Under the pieces are notes generated by a model. It did not search any database and was not told the origin of the DNA. It worked only from the letters and a program-made list of their open reading frames with translations. Both the position numbers and the translations under genes were made by a program. Source: Chamaecrista fasciculata (Eukaryota; Streptophyta; Magnoliopsida; Fabales; Fabaceae). From it: 64,000 nt of DNA. Position 1 is the first letter of the stretch, and the number at the start of each line of letters is the position of its first letter. This document shows, piece by piece, positions 24,774 through 36,013 of the stretch. The DNA lies in NCBI GenBank assembly GCA_003254925.1, contig QANZ01010380.1, positions 3,155-67,154 of the forward strand, read 5' to 3'.

Positions 24774-27587
24774 TCAGAAAGGCTTCCACCTTAAAGTTCT
24801 GTAGTTTCTCCCTCCATGGCGTACATAAACATACTCAAGCTGAGGGAAGATCTTCCAGAGAATGTAGTCTACATGTCGGAAGTATTGCACCCTCCATCGC
24901 TTCCAAAAGATAAGAGGCAAGACTACAATTCCAAGGCCAAAAGTATATCCCAATTCAGCACTTAAGAAATTCCAATCAATATTTGAACTCCCGAAAGTTG
25001 ATGTAGGTGTTTCAAATGATGGAACTTCACCTTTCTTGGTGCAATTCTGGGTCAAAGGAGGTCCACACAAACCTTCATTGCCTTCGAAAGTGTTTGCTTC
25101 AAATGATTGAATTTGAGTACCTATTGGAATTGGCCCCATTAAATGATTGAAGGATAGGTTTAGAAATGACAAGAAAGACAGACTTGCAAGCTCTGTTGGA
25201 ATGTTTCCACTTAAGGAGTTCAGTGACAAGTCCAATGACTCAAGATACTTTAGATTCCCAATAGATGATGGGATATGGCCTGAGAGTGCATTTTTTGACA
25301 AGTTCAAAGCATGCAGTGCTTTCAAACTCATGAGCTTTTCTGGTATTGAGCCCTCAAAGTGATTGGATGAGAAATCCAAAGAAGTGAAGGCAATAAGAAT
25401 CTTTCCTAACTCCAACCATATTCCTTTGTTGACAATTGTAACTGAATCTTCATAACTTCGAAAACCATATCGCTCAACAATGTCATCAAAGTACAAGTGG
25501 TTGAACACAAAGGGTGGGCAATATTCTATAAGTTTATATAGTTTAAGAGCAAGATTTTTGTTCATAACGGAATACGAGATATTAAAATCCACATGAGAAG
25601 CATAATCACCAATGTCAAAGAACACATGGCCAAATTCTGAACGAACCTCATTTTCATCAAGCATCAAAGCTTTCCAACTTTGCAGAAGTGACACTGGAAG
25701 TGCACCATTGAACCTATTGAAGGCTAGATCAATAATTTGGAGATTCTTCCAATCTCCAATGCTTATTGGACATTCAAGTGGGCCATGGAACTTGTTTGAC
25801 CTTAAAATCATTACTCTTAGTGTGGATACATTCCTTAAGAAGCAAGGAAATCTATCAACAAATTCATTGTTTCCTATGTATAAGACTTCAAGCTTTTGGC
25901 AATTACCAAGAGATTTCGGAATGGTACCACTTAAGAAATTTTCATTGAGATGGAGGAACCTAAGAGTGCAAGAAGTTTTAAACGTATCAGGAATTTGGCC
26001 ATTGAGATTGTTTCCACCAAGATTCAATGCCCTAACAGTGCTGCTCATTGTTTTAATCAAACACGCTGGAATAGTGCCACTGAAGTTATTATTGGAAAGA
26101 TCAAGAACTCTTAGACTTGAAGCATTACAAAGGGATTCATGGATTTGTCCTTGAAAGTTATTGTCTGAAAGAGAAAGAAAATATGAGAAAGAAAGATAAT
26201 TACCTATGTCTGGAGGGAAAATTGAGCTGAATCTATTCTTGGAGTAGTCTAGAAAGATCAAATTTTTTGGGAAAACATGTGCTGAGCCCTGGAGTTGGTT
26301 GGAATGAAGATCAAGGTGGAACAAATTGGAACTTATATTATCAAAAGGCCCTTCCAAGTCTGTCAAAAAGTTGACAGAGAGATTAAGGTAGATCATAAAT
26401 TCAAACCTCCAAATCCAATTGGGTATAGGTCCCTGAATATGGTTGATAGATAAGTCTAGATAGCGCAATGTCGAAAGATTTCTAACAAAACTTGGGAATT
26501 CTGTCAAGTTGCAAGAAGCCAACCTGAGAGACTTTAATCTGGGAAACGCAGAAAGATTATGACAATCACTCAAGGTTACATCAACAGACAAGTTGTTGAG
26601 ACCAATACTTAATATAACCAAATTTTTCATCCTTCTCATCATATCCAAAGCTATGGTACCATTGAACTTGTTTGAGGCAAGTTGGAACAAACTAAGCCTT
26701 GAAAGATGGAAGAAAGACACAGGAATAGGCCCTTGTAAAATATTCCCACTGATATCAAGCAACTCTAATTTGGAGGAAGAAGCATTTGGGATTTCATCCA
26801 ACAAACCCTCAAATTTATTAGCTGACAACATCAATATTTGTAAAGATGGAATTGTGAAAAAAAATGAAGGAAATCTACCAATGAGGTAATTACCAGCCAA
26901 ATCAATGGTGGTGAGATTTTCTAGTCCCTCAAATTGGGTAGATAGGATTGGACCTGTTAAGGCATTTTGGTAGAGAGACAGATACGTGAGACTCTTCGAC
27001 TTATTCAAAGATGGAAGAGGACCAGTGAAGTTGTTCAATGACAAGTCAACATGAACAAGTTGGGTGAGTTCTGAAATTGAACATGGAAGTGTTCCATTGA
27101 ATTGGCAATTTGATAAATCAAGAAAAGCTAGCTTCTTTAGGTAAGATATCTCACCAGGAATCTGACCCTTAAAGCCAGCATTTGATAAATTCAAATACCT
27201 CAAGTCCTCCAGCTTGTGCAACTCTGTAGGAATCGTAGAATTAAAGTCATTACAAGCCAAGTTCAAATTCTGCAGATATTGCAGGTTGAAGAGACTGCTT
27301 GAACTATCAAGTCCTCCAAAGATGGATTCTTCATTGAGATCTAGAGCTATGACACGTCCCTTGCTGCATGTTACTCCATTCCAATGGCAACAATCATCAC
27401 TTTGGTTCCAGTGAACCAACTTTCTGGACTTGGTAGGTTTGAACATGAGGCTATCCTTCAAATGAAGCAATGCAGATTCTTGTGTACCAAGACAATGGCC
27501 ATGGCCAGTCGCAACAATGACATTGAAACTCATGTTTATGAAGTGTAAGGATATCAAGAAAAGCCATAAGATTTGTACAGTCCTCAT
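24774..27587 (-). CDS. LRR receptor-like protein (Cf/Ve1/RLP class), intronless
   Basis: Cell-surface receptor without a kinase. Family members pair with SOBIR1/BAK1-type kinases in immunity or development. I start at the second ATG (27587; 937 aa). The longer frame starts at 27635, but a TATA box ends one base upstream of that ATG, so transcription should begin beyond it. In order: hydrophobic signal peptide (MRT..LWLFLISLHF), LRR N-cap with DDCCHWNGVTC, a long array of plant LRRs, a non-LRR island ending DSVTIVNKG, final LRRs with the PIPIGTQIQSFEANTFEGN cap and C-cap cysteines, a GxxxG-type transmembrane helix (YTFGLGIVVLPLIFW), and a 42-residue tail without kinase. Typical relatives exceed 1000 aa. 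This one lacks about 120 residues of N-terminal LRRs that its pseudogene keeps. A copia element sits just upstream. Confidence 0.93.
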   Translation of the reverse strand: MRTVQILWLFLISLHFINMSFNVIVATGHGHCLGTQESALLHLKDSLMFKPTKSRKLVHWNQSDDCCHWNGVTCSKGRVIALDLNEESIFGGLDSSSSLFNLQYLQNLNLACNDFNSTIPTELHKLEDLRYLNLSNAGFKGQIPGEISYLKKLAFLDLSNCQFNGTLPCSISELTQLVHVDLSLNNFTGPLPSLNKSKSLTYLSLYQNALTGPILSTQFEGLENLTTIDLAGNYLIGRFPSFFFTIPSLQILMLSANKFEGLLDEIPNASSSKLELLDISGNILQGPIPVSFFHLSRLSLFQLASNKFNGTIALDMMRRMKNLVILSIGLNNLSVDVTLSDCHNLSAFPRLKSLRLASCNLTEFPSFVRNLSTLRYLDLSINHIQGPIPNWIWRFEFMIYLNLSVNFLTDLEGPFDNISSNLFHLDLHSNQLQGSAHVFPKNLIFLDYSKNRFSSIFPPDIGNYLSFSYFLSLSDNNFQGQIHESLCNASSLRVLDLSNNNFSGTIPACLIKTMSSTVRALNLGGNNLNGQIPDTFKTSCTLRFLHLNENFLSGTIPKSLGNCQKLEVLYIGNNEFVDRFPCFLRNVSTLRVMILRSNKFHGPLECPISIGDWKNLQIIDLAFNRFNGALPVSLLQSWKALMLDENEVRSEFGHVFFDIGDYASHVDFNISYSVMNKNLALKLYKLIEYCPPFVFNHLYFDDIVERYGFRSYEDSVTIVNKGIWLELGKILIAFTSLDFSSNHFEGSIPEKLMSLKALHALNLSKNALSGHIPSSIGNLKYLESLDLSLNSLSGNIPTELASLSFLSFLNLSFNHLMGPIPIGTQIQSFEANTFEGNEGLCGPPLTQNCTKKGEVPSFETPTSTFGSSNIDWNFLSAELGYTFGLGIVVLPLIFWKRWRVQYFRHVDYILWKIFPQLEYVYVRHGGRNYRTLRWKPF

Positions 27588-27635
27588 TGTATATGAAGAA
27601 AGTAGTGAAGATGGTTTTTGCCTTAAACATAACAT

Positions 27636-27645
27636 CCTTTTATAG
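27636..27645 (-). promoter_or_regulatory. TATA box of the RLP gene
   Basis: On the minus strand this reads CTATAAAAGG, identical to the box at 13939-13948 ahead of the paralogous pseudogene. It lies 49 bp before the chosen start codon and directly abuts the longer frame's ATG, which argues for the downstream start. The retrotransposon begins about 59 bp further upstream. Confidence 0.65.
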
Positions 27646-27703
27646 ACAGTGGCTCACTTAGTCAGTCACTTTAATTTAGGTCTGATCAATATTACATTAT
27701 TTC

Positions 27704-27912
27704 TGAACGAAAACAGAAGGAATCTTGCTGAAATAATTCGCTGAAATTCATTATTGACAGAAGGTACATTTATACATGAAGTCACATGCTAAATGAGCTG
27801 TACAATCCGTAACAAACTACTGGTAATGTGGGCCCTACAGCTAACTAACTACCCTGTACAGCAAACTAATCATAACTAATCACTAATTATTACACAAATA
27901 TACATTCTTACA
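27704..27912 (-). repeat. 3' LTR of the young copia element
   Basis: 209 bp, TG...CA, matching the 5' LTR with no difference that I can see. It is the part of the element closest to the RLP gene and in the same orientation, so an LTR promoter would point towards it. Confidence 0.95.
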
Positions 27913-27920
27913 CCCCCCCT

Positions 27921-29996
27921 TCAAGTTGGAGGTACATGATGAAGAAGCCCCAACTTGGACATCAAGGAATAGAGCTGAGGAGAGGCAAGAGACTTAGTGA
28001 ATATGTCAGCGAGTTGAAGATGAGAAGGAACGTGATGTGGCTCAATGAAACGCTCGCGACATTTATCACGGACAACATGGCAGTCTATCTCGATGTGTTT
28101 TGTACGCTCGTGGTAGACAGGATTTGAAGCTATTTGAAGAGCAGACTTGTTGTCACACCACAGAGGAATGGGAAGCGAAGGAGTGATTTGAAAGTCATGG
28201 AGAATGTAAGTGATCCAGAGAAGTTCGCAAACAACATTCGCCATGCTACGATACTCTGCTTCGCAAGATGATCGAGCAACAGTGGTCTGTTTCTTGGTTT
28301 TCCAAGAAATGGCATTGGTGCCAAGTAGAACACAGTAGCCCGAAAGAGAGCGACGTGTTTGAGGACACGCAGCCCAGTCACTGTCACAATAGGCCTGGAG
28401 ATCGAAAGAAGAAGTAGATGAGTAAAACAAGCCAAGAGTGGATGAGCCTTTTAAATAACGAACAATGTGCAAGGCAGCCTGCATGTGAGCCTCAGTTGGA
28501 GAAGCCATGAACTGACTAAGGTGCTGGACACTATATGTAATGTCAGGGCGAGTTAATGTCAAGTACAACAAACGACCTATAAGTCGCCTAAAAATCTCAG
28601 CATCAGTTAACAGGGGAGAGTCAGGAGGGAACTTGTGACCTTTTGGTAGAGGAGTGACAACAGTATGAGCATCAGTCATGTGTGTATCATCAATAATATC
28701 GAGAATGTACTTTCTTTGACACAAAAAAGTACCCTCAGGACTTCGAGCTATTTCAACCCCTAAGAAATATTTAGCATGACCAAGGTCTTTGATGGTGAAC
28801 AATGTGTCAAGGTACTGTTTAACTTTGGAAATTTCAGCTTCAGATGGTCCTGTGAGAAGAACATCATCAACGTAAACAAGTAAAGCAATGAAGGTAGCAT
28901 CAGTACCTTTAGTGAAAAGGCAAAAATCATGTGGTGATTGGCGAAAACCGAATTTGAGAAGCTGGGAAGTAAATTCCAAGTTCCACTCACGAGAGGCTTG
29001 TTTGAGACCATATAAAGATCTCTTTAGTTTGCACACTTGACCAGGTAAAGCTTTGGTATATCCTTCAGGTACAGAAAGATAAATTTCATCTTTGAGAAAT
29101 CCATGAAGGAAAGCATTATTGATATCAAGTTGGTGAATGGACCATTTTTTGCAAGTAGCTATAGCAATGAGCATCCTGACTGTAACGACCTTAGCAACAG
29201 GACTAAAACTGTCAAGGTAATCAAGGCCAGCAACTTGTGTGTAGCCACGAGCAACCAAGCGAGCCTTGTAGCGATCAACTTCACCATTTGGTTTATATTT
29301 AACCCTGTAAATCCATTTAGAGTCTATGGCTTTCTTTCCTGCAGGAAGAGTAGTTAGTTCCCAAGTATTGTTAAGTTCTAAGGCATCTAACTCGGCTTGC
29401 ATAGCTTGGATCCACCTAGAATCCTTAGCAGCTTGTTTAAAAGTACAAGGCTCATGAACCTTAGACACATTGGCAAGAAATGCAGCATAATCAGTAGAAA
29501 AATTAGTAATTGAAGGATTATTAATTGAAACATGGCAAAGGTAATCTGTTAAGTATTTGGGAGGATGTTTTTGTCTTGTACTTACCCGAGGTAAAACAGG
29601 AATAGCAGCAGGTGTAGTCGAAGGAGAAAGTGAAGATGGAGATGAAGAAGGTGGAGAAGATGAAGTGGGATCAGATGAAGAAGAAGAAGAAGAAGAAATC
29701 TGGGGAGAAAAATCATGCTGGAAAGAAGCAGTGTCAGTAAAATCAAATGGTGTGTGAAGAAAAGGGAAGGGTAAGGGATCAGATGAGGAGGGTGCAGGGG
29801 AATCAGTGGATGAGGAAGAAGAATAAGGAAAGATATGTTCATAAAAATGAATATCACAAGTGACATGAACTTTATGAGTCGTTAAGTCATAAGCTTTATA
29901 AGCTTTTTTTCCTGATGCATAGCCTAGGAACAAACACTTGTGAGATCGAGGAGTAAATTTATCTTTATGGGGAGTTATATTTGTTATAAAACACAA
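27921..29996 (-). pseudogene. Copia pol, downstream part: integrase C-terminus, reverse transcriptase, RNase H
   Basis: Open for 691 codons. The first Met is internal, not a genuine start. It opens with the integrase C-terminal region (CLFLGYASGKKAYKAYDL), a Ser/Pro-rich linker, then copia RT starting around WIQAMQAELDAL. It carries the RT catalytic YVDDVLL, RNase H motifs CDSDWA and SSCEAEYRSMA, and a C-terminal LADIFTKSL. It is the continuation of the 30011-32293 frame, but offset: near 30036-30043 the sequence has an extra 'at' within a TATATAAT stretch compared with what the flanking conserved protein requires. Without that shift it would form one copia polyprotein of usual length, about 1450 aa. 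Confidence 0.9.
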
Positions 29997-30010
29997 ACTA
30001 CCAAAAACCT

Positions 30011-32293
30011 TTAAACGAGAGTAATCAGGAGGATGATTATATAGAGAACCTCAAATGGAGTTTTCCAATTGAGAATGGGGGTGGGCATTCGATTAATTAG
30101 ATGTGTAGCAGTTAAAATTGACTCACCCCAAAAACGTGTTGGAAGATTTGCTTGGAACAAAAGGCTTCTGGCAATTTGTAATAAATGCTTATGCTTGCGC
30201 TCCACAACTCCATTTTGTTGTGGAGAATGGGGGCAAGATGTTTGATGAACAATGCCATTATCAGTGAAAAATTTTTGACATTGGGAATTGACAAATTCAG
30301 TCCCATTGTCAGATCTAATTTGCTTGACTGATTTTCCAAACTGGTTTTGAACTTGTTTTATAAAAGAAATGAGTGTTTCAGGTACTTGAGTTTTATATTT
30401 GATCAAGAAAGTCCATGTAACACGACTAAAATCGTCAACAACAGTGAGAATATAATGTGCTGAGGTTAAAGAAGGAATGCGATAGGGACCCCATAAGTCA
30501 GTATGAAGAAGAGCAAGAGTAGCATTGGCGCTAGACTGACTAATGGGGAAGGGAGTACGAGACTGCTTAGCTAAATGGCATACATCACATACTGAAAGTG
30601 GATCTTTAATAGATATAGCAGGTATATGTTTGAGAACAGACACAGGACAATGTCCTAAACGTTGATGCCAAATAGCTGAGGAATTAGGAGAATCAGAAAT
30701 GGAACAAGCAAAAACAGAAGAATAAGTATCTAGAAAGTAATTTATTACATCTTGATCAAATGAGTGAGTATCAAGGATGTAGAGGTTCTCTTTGACTGCA
30801 GCTACTGCTATTGGTGCTTTACTCTTCAGGTCCTGTAAAAGACAAAAAGATTTATGAAAAATGAGGTTAATACTGGACTCATGTAAGAGTTTGTTTACAG
30901 ACAAAAGATTAAATCGAAAACCAGGAACAAATAAGACATTATGAAGGGTTAGTTTGGGATGCAAACCAGCTGAACCATGATGACAGATTTGTCTGACAGA
31001 AGAATCAGGCAAGTGAATACGAGTAGGGGGGAAAAAAGAATTAATATGCTGCAACAAAGACTTGTTAAAACACATGTGGGAAGATGCACCAGTGTCTATG
31101 ATCCATGAAGTTGAACTTAAAACAAAACTACTAGGATTTAAAGTGGTACCTGCATAGTCAGTGGTGTGTGCATAGCTAGCATGCTCATCAAGTCCTTTGC
31201 CACGAATGTATTTGGTGATCTCTTGCTTGAAGAGATTAGAAAAAACAGCAGCAAGGTCAGCAGATGGTGGTTCAGGCAGAGGAACATCAGTGGAGTCGAT
31301 GACACCAGCATTTGCTAAGACAGCAGAGGATTTTTGAGGAGCAGAAACCTTCTTGGAGTCTTTGTACTCCTGATACCAATCAGGATAGCCATGTAATTTG
31401 AAGCAAGTATCTCGAGTATGACCATTAACAGAACAATGATCACAAAAACGATCTGTCTTCTTGACAGAATCCTTCCTCTTAGTAAAAGACTTAGAATCAG
31501 TAGAAGGTTTGGAAGTGGAATTTTTAGCTAATAAGGCAGCAGCATCAACAGAGGGCTTTGAGTAAGTAAGAGAAACAGTTTTCTGACTCTCAGCTTGTAA
31601 AACCATGGCAAATGCCTTGCTAACTTTGGGTAAGGGATCAAAGTTCAGAATCTGACCTCTAATGGCATCAAACTCAGGGTTAAGCCCCATAAGAAATTGT
31701 AACAATCTAGTCCAAGCACTAAGTTCTTTCATTTTCTGAGTAACATTACAAGTACAGCCATTACATTTGCAAACAGGAATAGGAGCCAAGCGATCTAACT
31801 CATCCCATGCTCGATGTAATTTACTATAGTAAAGGGTGACAGTGTCATTACCTTGAGTAACTGAACTGATAGTGCGTTGGATCTGATATAATTGTGGCCC
31901 TGTACTAAGGCCATAACGTTCCTCCACTTCATCCCAAAGCTTCTTAGAAGAAGCACAATATATTAATGTGTCAGCAATATCCTTGGATATGGAATTCATT
32001 ATCCAAGACTTAATCATAGAATCTACTCTTTTCCATTTCTTAAAAGCATCAGAAGCAGCAGGGGGTTCAAGTGAACCATCAATAAAGCCAACCTTATCCT
32101 TCGCCTCTAAAGCAGTCCTAACAGCAATACTCCATGTCAAGTAGTTCGTACAAGTAAGAGGCGAAGTGACAAGAACCATACCTGGATGATCGGAATTAAG
32201 CAGGACCAAAGAACCATCTTCCAGTTTCTGCACATCAGTTGCAGAAGGCTGAGAGATAGCAGTAGGTGCATCGTTATGGGAAGAAGCTTCCAT
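30011..32293 (-). pseudogene. Copia gag, protease and integrase, upstream part
   Basis: The start codon is ATG at 32293, just downstream of the primer binding site. The open frame extends upstream only through a TTG. In order: copia-type gag with the 'SDHPGMVLV..NYLTWSIAV' N-terminal motif, a CX2CX4HX4C zinc knuckle (CDHCSVNGHTRDTC), aspartic protease WIIDTGASSHM, an integrase HHCC zinc-binding region (HQRLGH..CDVCHLAK), and the D,D,E triad in LHTDLWG, IRSDNGTEF and QQNGVVERKH. It terminates early because of the dinucleotide frameshift near 30040. Otherwise there is no internal stop, in keeping with a very recent insertion. Confidence 0.92.
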
Positions 32294-32379
32294 GGCGGCA
32301 GTCAAGTAGCAGAAATAAAGAAGGTAGGTAAAAAATAGCGGCAGAAATCACAGGGGAACGTCTGCGCGCTCTGATACCA

Positions 32380-32588
32380 TGAACGAAAACAGAAGGAATC
32401 TTGCTGAAATAATTCGCTGAAATTCATTATTGACAGAAGGTACATTTATACATGAAGTCACATGCTAAATGAGCTGTACAATCCGTAACAAACTACTGGT
32501 AATGTGGGCCCTACAGCTAACTAACTACCCTGTACAGCAAACTAATCATAACTAATCACTAATTATTACACAAATATACATTCTTACA
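32380..32588 (-). repeat. 5' LTR of the young copia element
   Basis: 209 bp, apparently identical to 27704-27912. The adjoining 'ctctgatacca' (plus strand) is the complement of the tRNA-iMet primer binding site. Confidence 0.95.
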
Positions 32589-33072
32589 ATTTCTTTTCAT
32601 GCCTATAATATATATTTAGAACTATTTTTAGCAAGAGCGAAAAATCATTTTTCATTCGTACAATTCTAAATGTTTTATGTCCGCATGATACTATAGTCTC
32701 ATAATTTTTTTAAAATGATTTTACGAATTTCTATGAAATTGGAATTACATATTTTTTTAGTTTCAGCATAATTAATGAAAGAAAAATCTACACTTCTTTT
32801 GTCTTTTGTTGGCCATCAGATTCAAGAAGTGGCCTCATTTTCAAAAAGGATGAGAGTAAAATCAGTGAAGAAGATAAAAAGTCAGGAGACTCTACTTGTA
32901 AGTGAGACAAACATACCTTTTTTTTTTTCGGTTTTGTCTCAAGATGAGTAACCTTGCAGCTGAAGACACCTGTTATTGGCAAAGGACCAAGCATATAGTT
33001 TTTAATTTGAAGCGTTAATCATGCTATTTAAAGTATAATAAATTCACTGATAAGTTGCAAGTTATACATAAT
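32589..33072. other. Displaced upstream region of the RLP gene
   Basis: Before the copia insertion this DNA was contiguous with 27703 and so formed the RLP promoter beyond about 60 bp from its TATA box. It is AT-rich and no gene is seen. Confidence 0.55.
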
Positions 33073-33411
33073 AAGGCAACCCTCAAAGTATGCGGTCAGT
33101 TTCAGTTGTACCTTCAAAATTTTTTTAGGTCAATTGTACCCCCAAAGTATGAAGTTAGTTTCAATTGTATCCAAAAATTTTTCTGGGGTCAATTATACCC
33201 CCAATGTTTTCTTTTTCGTGTCAATTGTACCCCTATTTTTTTTTTCAATTGTACCCTCAATTTTTTTCTTTTCTTGTGTCAATTGTACTTGCAATTTGAG
33301 GGTGCAATTGACTCAAATGTGAAACATTAAGAGTACAATTAACCAAAATAAACTTTGGGAGTACAACTGAAACTGACTCCATACTTTAGGGGCACCAAAA
33401 ACACTTTTGTT
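33073..33411. mobile_element. MULE-type MITE, family A, left-truncated
   Basis: The right half ends 'acacttttgtt' and the arms repeat 'gtcagtttcagttgtacc' and its complement 'gtacaactgaaactgac', as in 5334-5660. The outer part of the left arm (about 20 bp) is absent, and no convincing target duplication remains. Confidence 0.6.
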
Positions 33412-34240
33412 TAAGTAATTATAAAATAGGATAATTTTATAATAACAATAAGAAGAATAAAATATTTTGACAATGGTTTGTTTAAGGGGAGGTTTCAATT
33501 ACGAACCTCCAAAAGAGGTTGAAAAACTTTGTTGATGTAGAATCTGGCTTTTCCTTTTTTGTCCTTGCTTTCCTCTTTTTTCTATCTCTAATAATTCTTT
33601 TCTTATGAAAAATGTATATATATATTACTCTGACAGCAACTGATCTGATAGGTTGAACGATTTTTTTTTGGAGAAGATTATTTGTCTTTGTGTGAAATAA
33701 GTTTTTTCTTTCTCTGTAACTCTTGATAAATGAATCAGTTAAAATACAATATGACACATAAAAGTGATTTTGCTTGAGATATAGAAAAATTTTCCCAATT
33801 TAAAAGAAAAATCAACTACAAATTTATCCCTAATTTATGACTAAAAATGAATATCTATTTTCACTCTATCAACTCACTTATTAATTATGACACATATAAT
33901 TGAAAAATAATTCATCTCTACTGTCCAAGTGTAAAAAGGTAAAAATTAGATGAAATCACATTTTGGGGATCAAAATAGAACAAAAAATAATTTGAGGACC
34001 AAAATGAAACTAATCCCATAGTTTAAGGATCAAAATGAAATTAAAAATAGTTTGAGGACCAAAATAGAGTTGACCCCATAGTTTGAGGACCAAAACAGAA
34101 CAAAAAAGAGTTTGAGAACCAAAATGAAACTAACTCCATAGTTTGAGAAGGAAAATGACCATTTAACCTAAAATTTAATGTAACTTATAAGAACCAATTG
34201 ATTAATTAAATATATTTTTAATTAATATGAAATATCATTT
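33412..34240. repeat. AT-rich interval with a ~60-bp degenerate tandem array (about 33950-34150)
   Basis: Between 33950 and 34150, 'tttgaggaccaaaat(g/a)aa' and 'cccatagttt' recur about three to four times in direct orientation. This looks like expansion of one arm of an inverted-repeat element. The rest of the interval has no gene. Confidence 0.55.
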
Positions 34241-34945
34241 AAAATACTATCATCCAATATGACATTCAAAACATTTGTCATCTTACAATTCAATATTCCA
34301 AAAGGTTAGCCAACCTTCAAGATGTGACATTCAATTTAGGTCTCCTTAGTCCTTCCCTGACTTTTTCTAAACGTTGTCTTTACCACTATGTACCAAAACT
34401 ACTTCTCTATATCCCTTTCAATTACTATAACAAATAAACCATTATAAGATACAAATAATACTGTAAATTATGTGACATAATTTTGAAAGATATCTTCACC
34501 AATGACTTGCACATAAAGTTCATTTAACAAGTGGATTTTCCATTCAAACCGCGTGTACTAATTAAGTCAAAATGTAACCCCTTTATCTTGGCCACACGGT
34601 TTTTTTCTATAGGTTTGTTTTCCAATATGGTGTCTTTTCATGGAGTAGTCGTCCTCTTCCAAAAATGATGTCTTCTTGCCCAAACAACACTTTAAGCTCA
34701 AGTCTCCAAACAATGGAAATGAAATTGGTTGGATGTCACGTTGCAGCTAGAATGGTTGTAACATTAATGCCAAAATATTCAAACACCAAAATTTACGTCA
34801 AGTGGAACTGGAATATTACATGTACACAACCATGACTTCCAAAGAAAGAGTGGAAGACCACACACCATAATACTGGACTTGTATGAAATCCCGCCAAGTT
34901 TTTAAACTGAGCATTCTGTCTTTCTTGTCATTTCTAAACATGGCC
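34240..34945 (+). repeat. RLP-derived duplicated block, copy 1
   Basis: This block aligns closely with a second copy that is itself split (36508-36603 plus 43289-43812). Shared landmarks include 'actatcatccaatatgac', 'ttttcatggagtagtc' and 'tcaagtctccaaacaatgg'. Its right end, 'ctgtctttcttgtcatttctaaacatg', is a piece of the RLP LRR coding region. In both copies it is joined to the same non-coding sequence, so the deletion joining them predates the duplication. Confidence 0.8.
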
Positions 34946-34989
34946 ATTTATGCTTAATCATTGGGTACTGGGTTGGACACCTCGCTGCA

Positions 34990-35200
34990 ATGATTTTGTC
35001 AAAATCCCAGTACATGTCTGGTTCAGTGAAGGCGATTTACTTCTGGGTCACCCGAGTTAGCAAAAACCCAACGGTTCAGACCGGTTTGAAAGCGAGCTGA
35101 TTGCAAGACAGTCTAAAGAGGTGAACCGGACCCGCTTACTGGACGGTTCGGCGGTTTCTGGTCTGAACCGTCCGGTCCGGTCCGGTTCTACAAACTATGC
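34990..35200. repeat. GC-rich 'ggtccggt' patch
   Basis: Contains repeated CGGTTC, GGTCCGGTCCGG and GAACCG motifs. This composition is common in hAT-type non-autonomous elements. No clean terminal repeats were found. Confidence 0.3.
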
Positions 35201-35475
35201 TTTGAAGTGTAAAGCGTTTGCCCAACTGATCTCGACTCTTTTCTTGTTATTAAGTTTGTGAATTTCAGGGGGAATAAGGAGTATAAAATATGACTGAATT
35301 ATGTGAAATGTAAATGAAAGTAAAAGAGAAAAATGATTTTGACAATAAATAAAAGAAATTGAATCTCACAATTTGAAAGTGACATTTTTTTCCTTTTCGA
35401 TTTTTGTAGGGATGCAACTTGTAACATTTTAATTTTTCTGACCTATAATTTTATTGTTTTGATATGATATTATTA

Positions 35476-36013
35476 GGTTAAAGGATCATTTTAGTCCTAA
35501 ATTTATATCTTAATGTTCATTTTGGTTCATTATGTTTCAAAATGTTCAAATTGATCCTAAATGTTGGCAAAATGCTTCATTTTGGTCCCAAACTATTGAA
35601 AATGGCTCGTTTCAAGTTCAAATGTGACGAGTTTAGAGGTATGTATTGTTCTCAAAGTGTACTCTCTCTATCTAGTAAGGGTTGTCAGAAACGAGGTCAA
35701 ATCGGTCCTAAAAGTAGATTGTTCGTTTCATGGTCAAACAAGCAAAGTTGATCATATCTCTCTCGTTTCAAATTCAAATGCGACGAGTTCAGAGTTAGGA
35801 GTTCATCTTAACAAATATTTTGAACTTGAAATGACATATGAGAAAAATATGACCAAATTCACTAGTTTGAGACCAAAATGAAACATTTTACCAATATTTA
35901 GGACCAAAATGAAATATTTTGCCAGCATTTATGACCAATTTGAATATTTTGAAACATAATAAACCAAAATAAGCATTAAGGCATACATTTAGGACCAAAA
36001 TGACTCTTTGACC
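35476..36013. mobile_element. Long-TIR element, family E (538 bp)
   Basis: Left end GGTTAAAGGATCATTTTAGTCC is mirrored, with few mismatches, by the right end, whose complement reads GGTCAAAGAGTCATTTTGGTCC. Further 'tttaggaccaaaatga' phrases continue the inverted repeat inwards. Flanks ATATTATTA (35467-35475) and ATAACATTA (36014-36022) agree at 7 of 9 positions. Internal short ORFs have no domain. Confidence 0.6.

Larger units (their letters stand above)
27704..32588 (-). mobile_element. Young Ty1/copia LTR retrotransposon (4885 bp)
   Basis: Two 209-bp LTRs (27704-27912 and 32380-32588) look identical base for base and bound the element. A perfect 5-bp target duplication ATTTC flanks it (27699-27703 and 32589-32593). 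LTRs start TG and end CA. A primer binding site complementary to initiator tRNA-Met (TGGTATCAGAGC on the minus strand) abuts the 5' LTR at 32368-32379. A purine run complementary to 'ccccccctt' abuts the 3' LTR at 27913. Gene order protease, integrase, RT, RNase H marks copia. It lies upstream of, and in the same orientation as, the RLP gene. Coding capacity is broken by one frameshift near 30040. Confidence 0.96.

Noticed and set aside
27588..27635. Upstream ATG extending the RLP by 16 residues
   Set aside because: The TATA box abuts this ATG, so it should not be in the mRNA, and the paralogous pseudogene aligns with the downstream MRT start.
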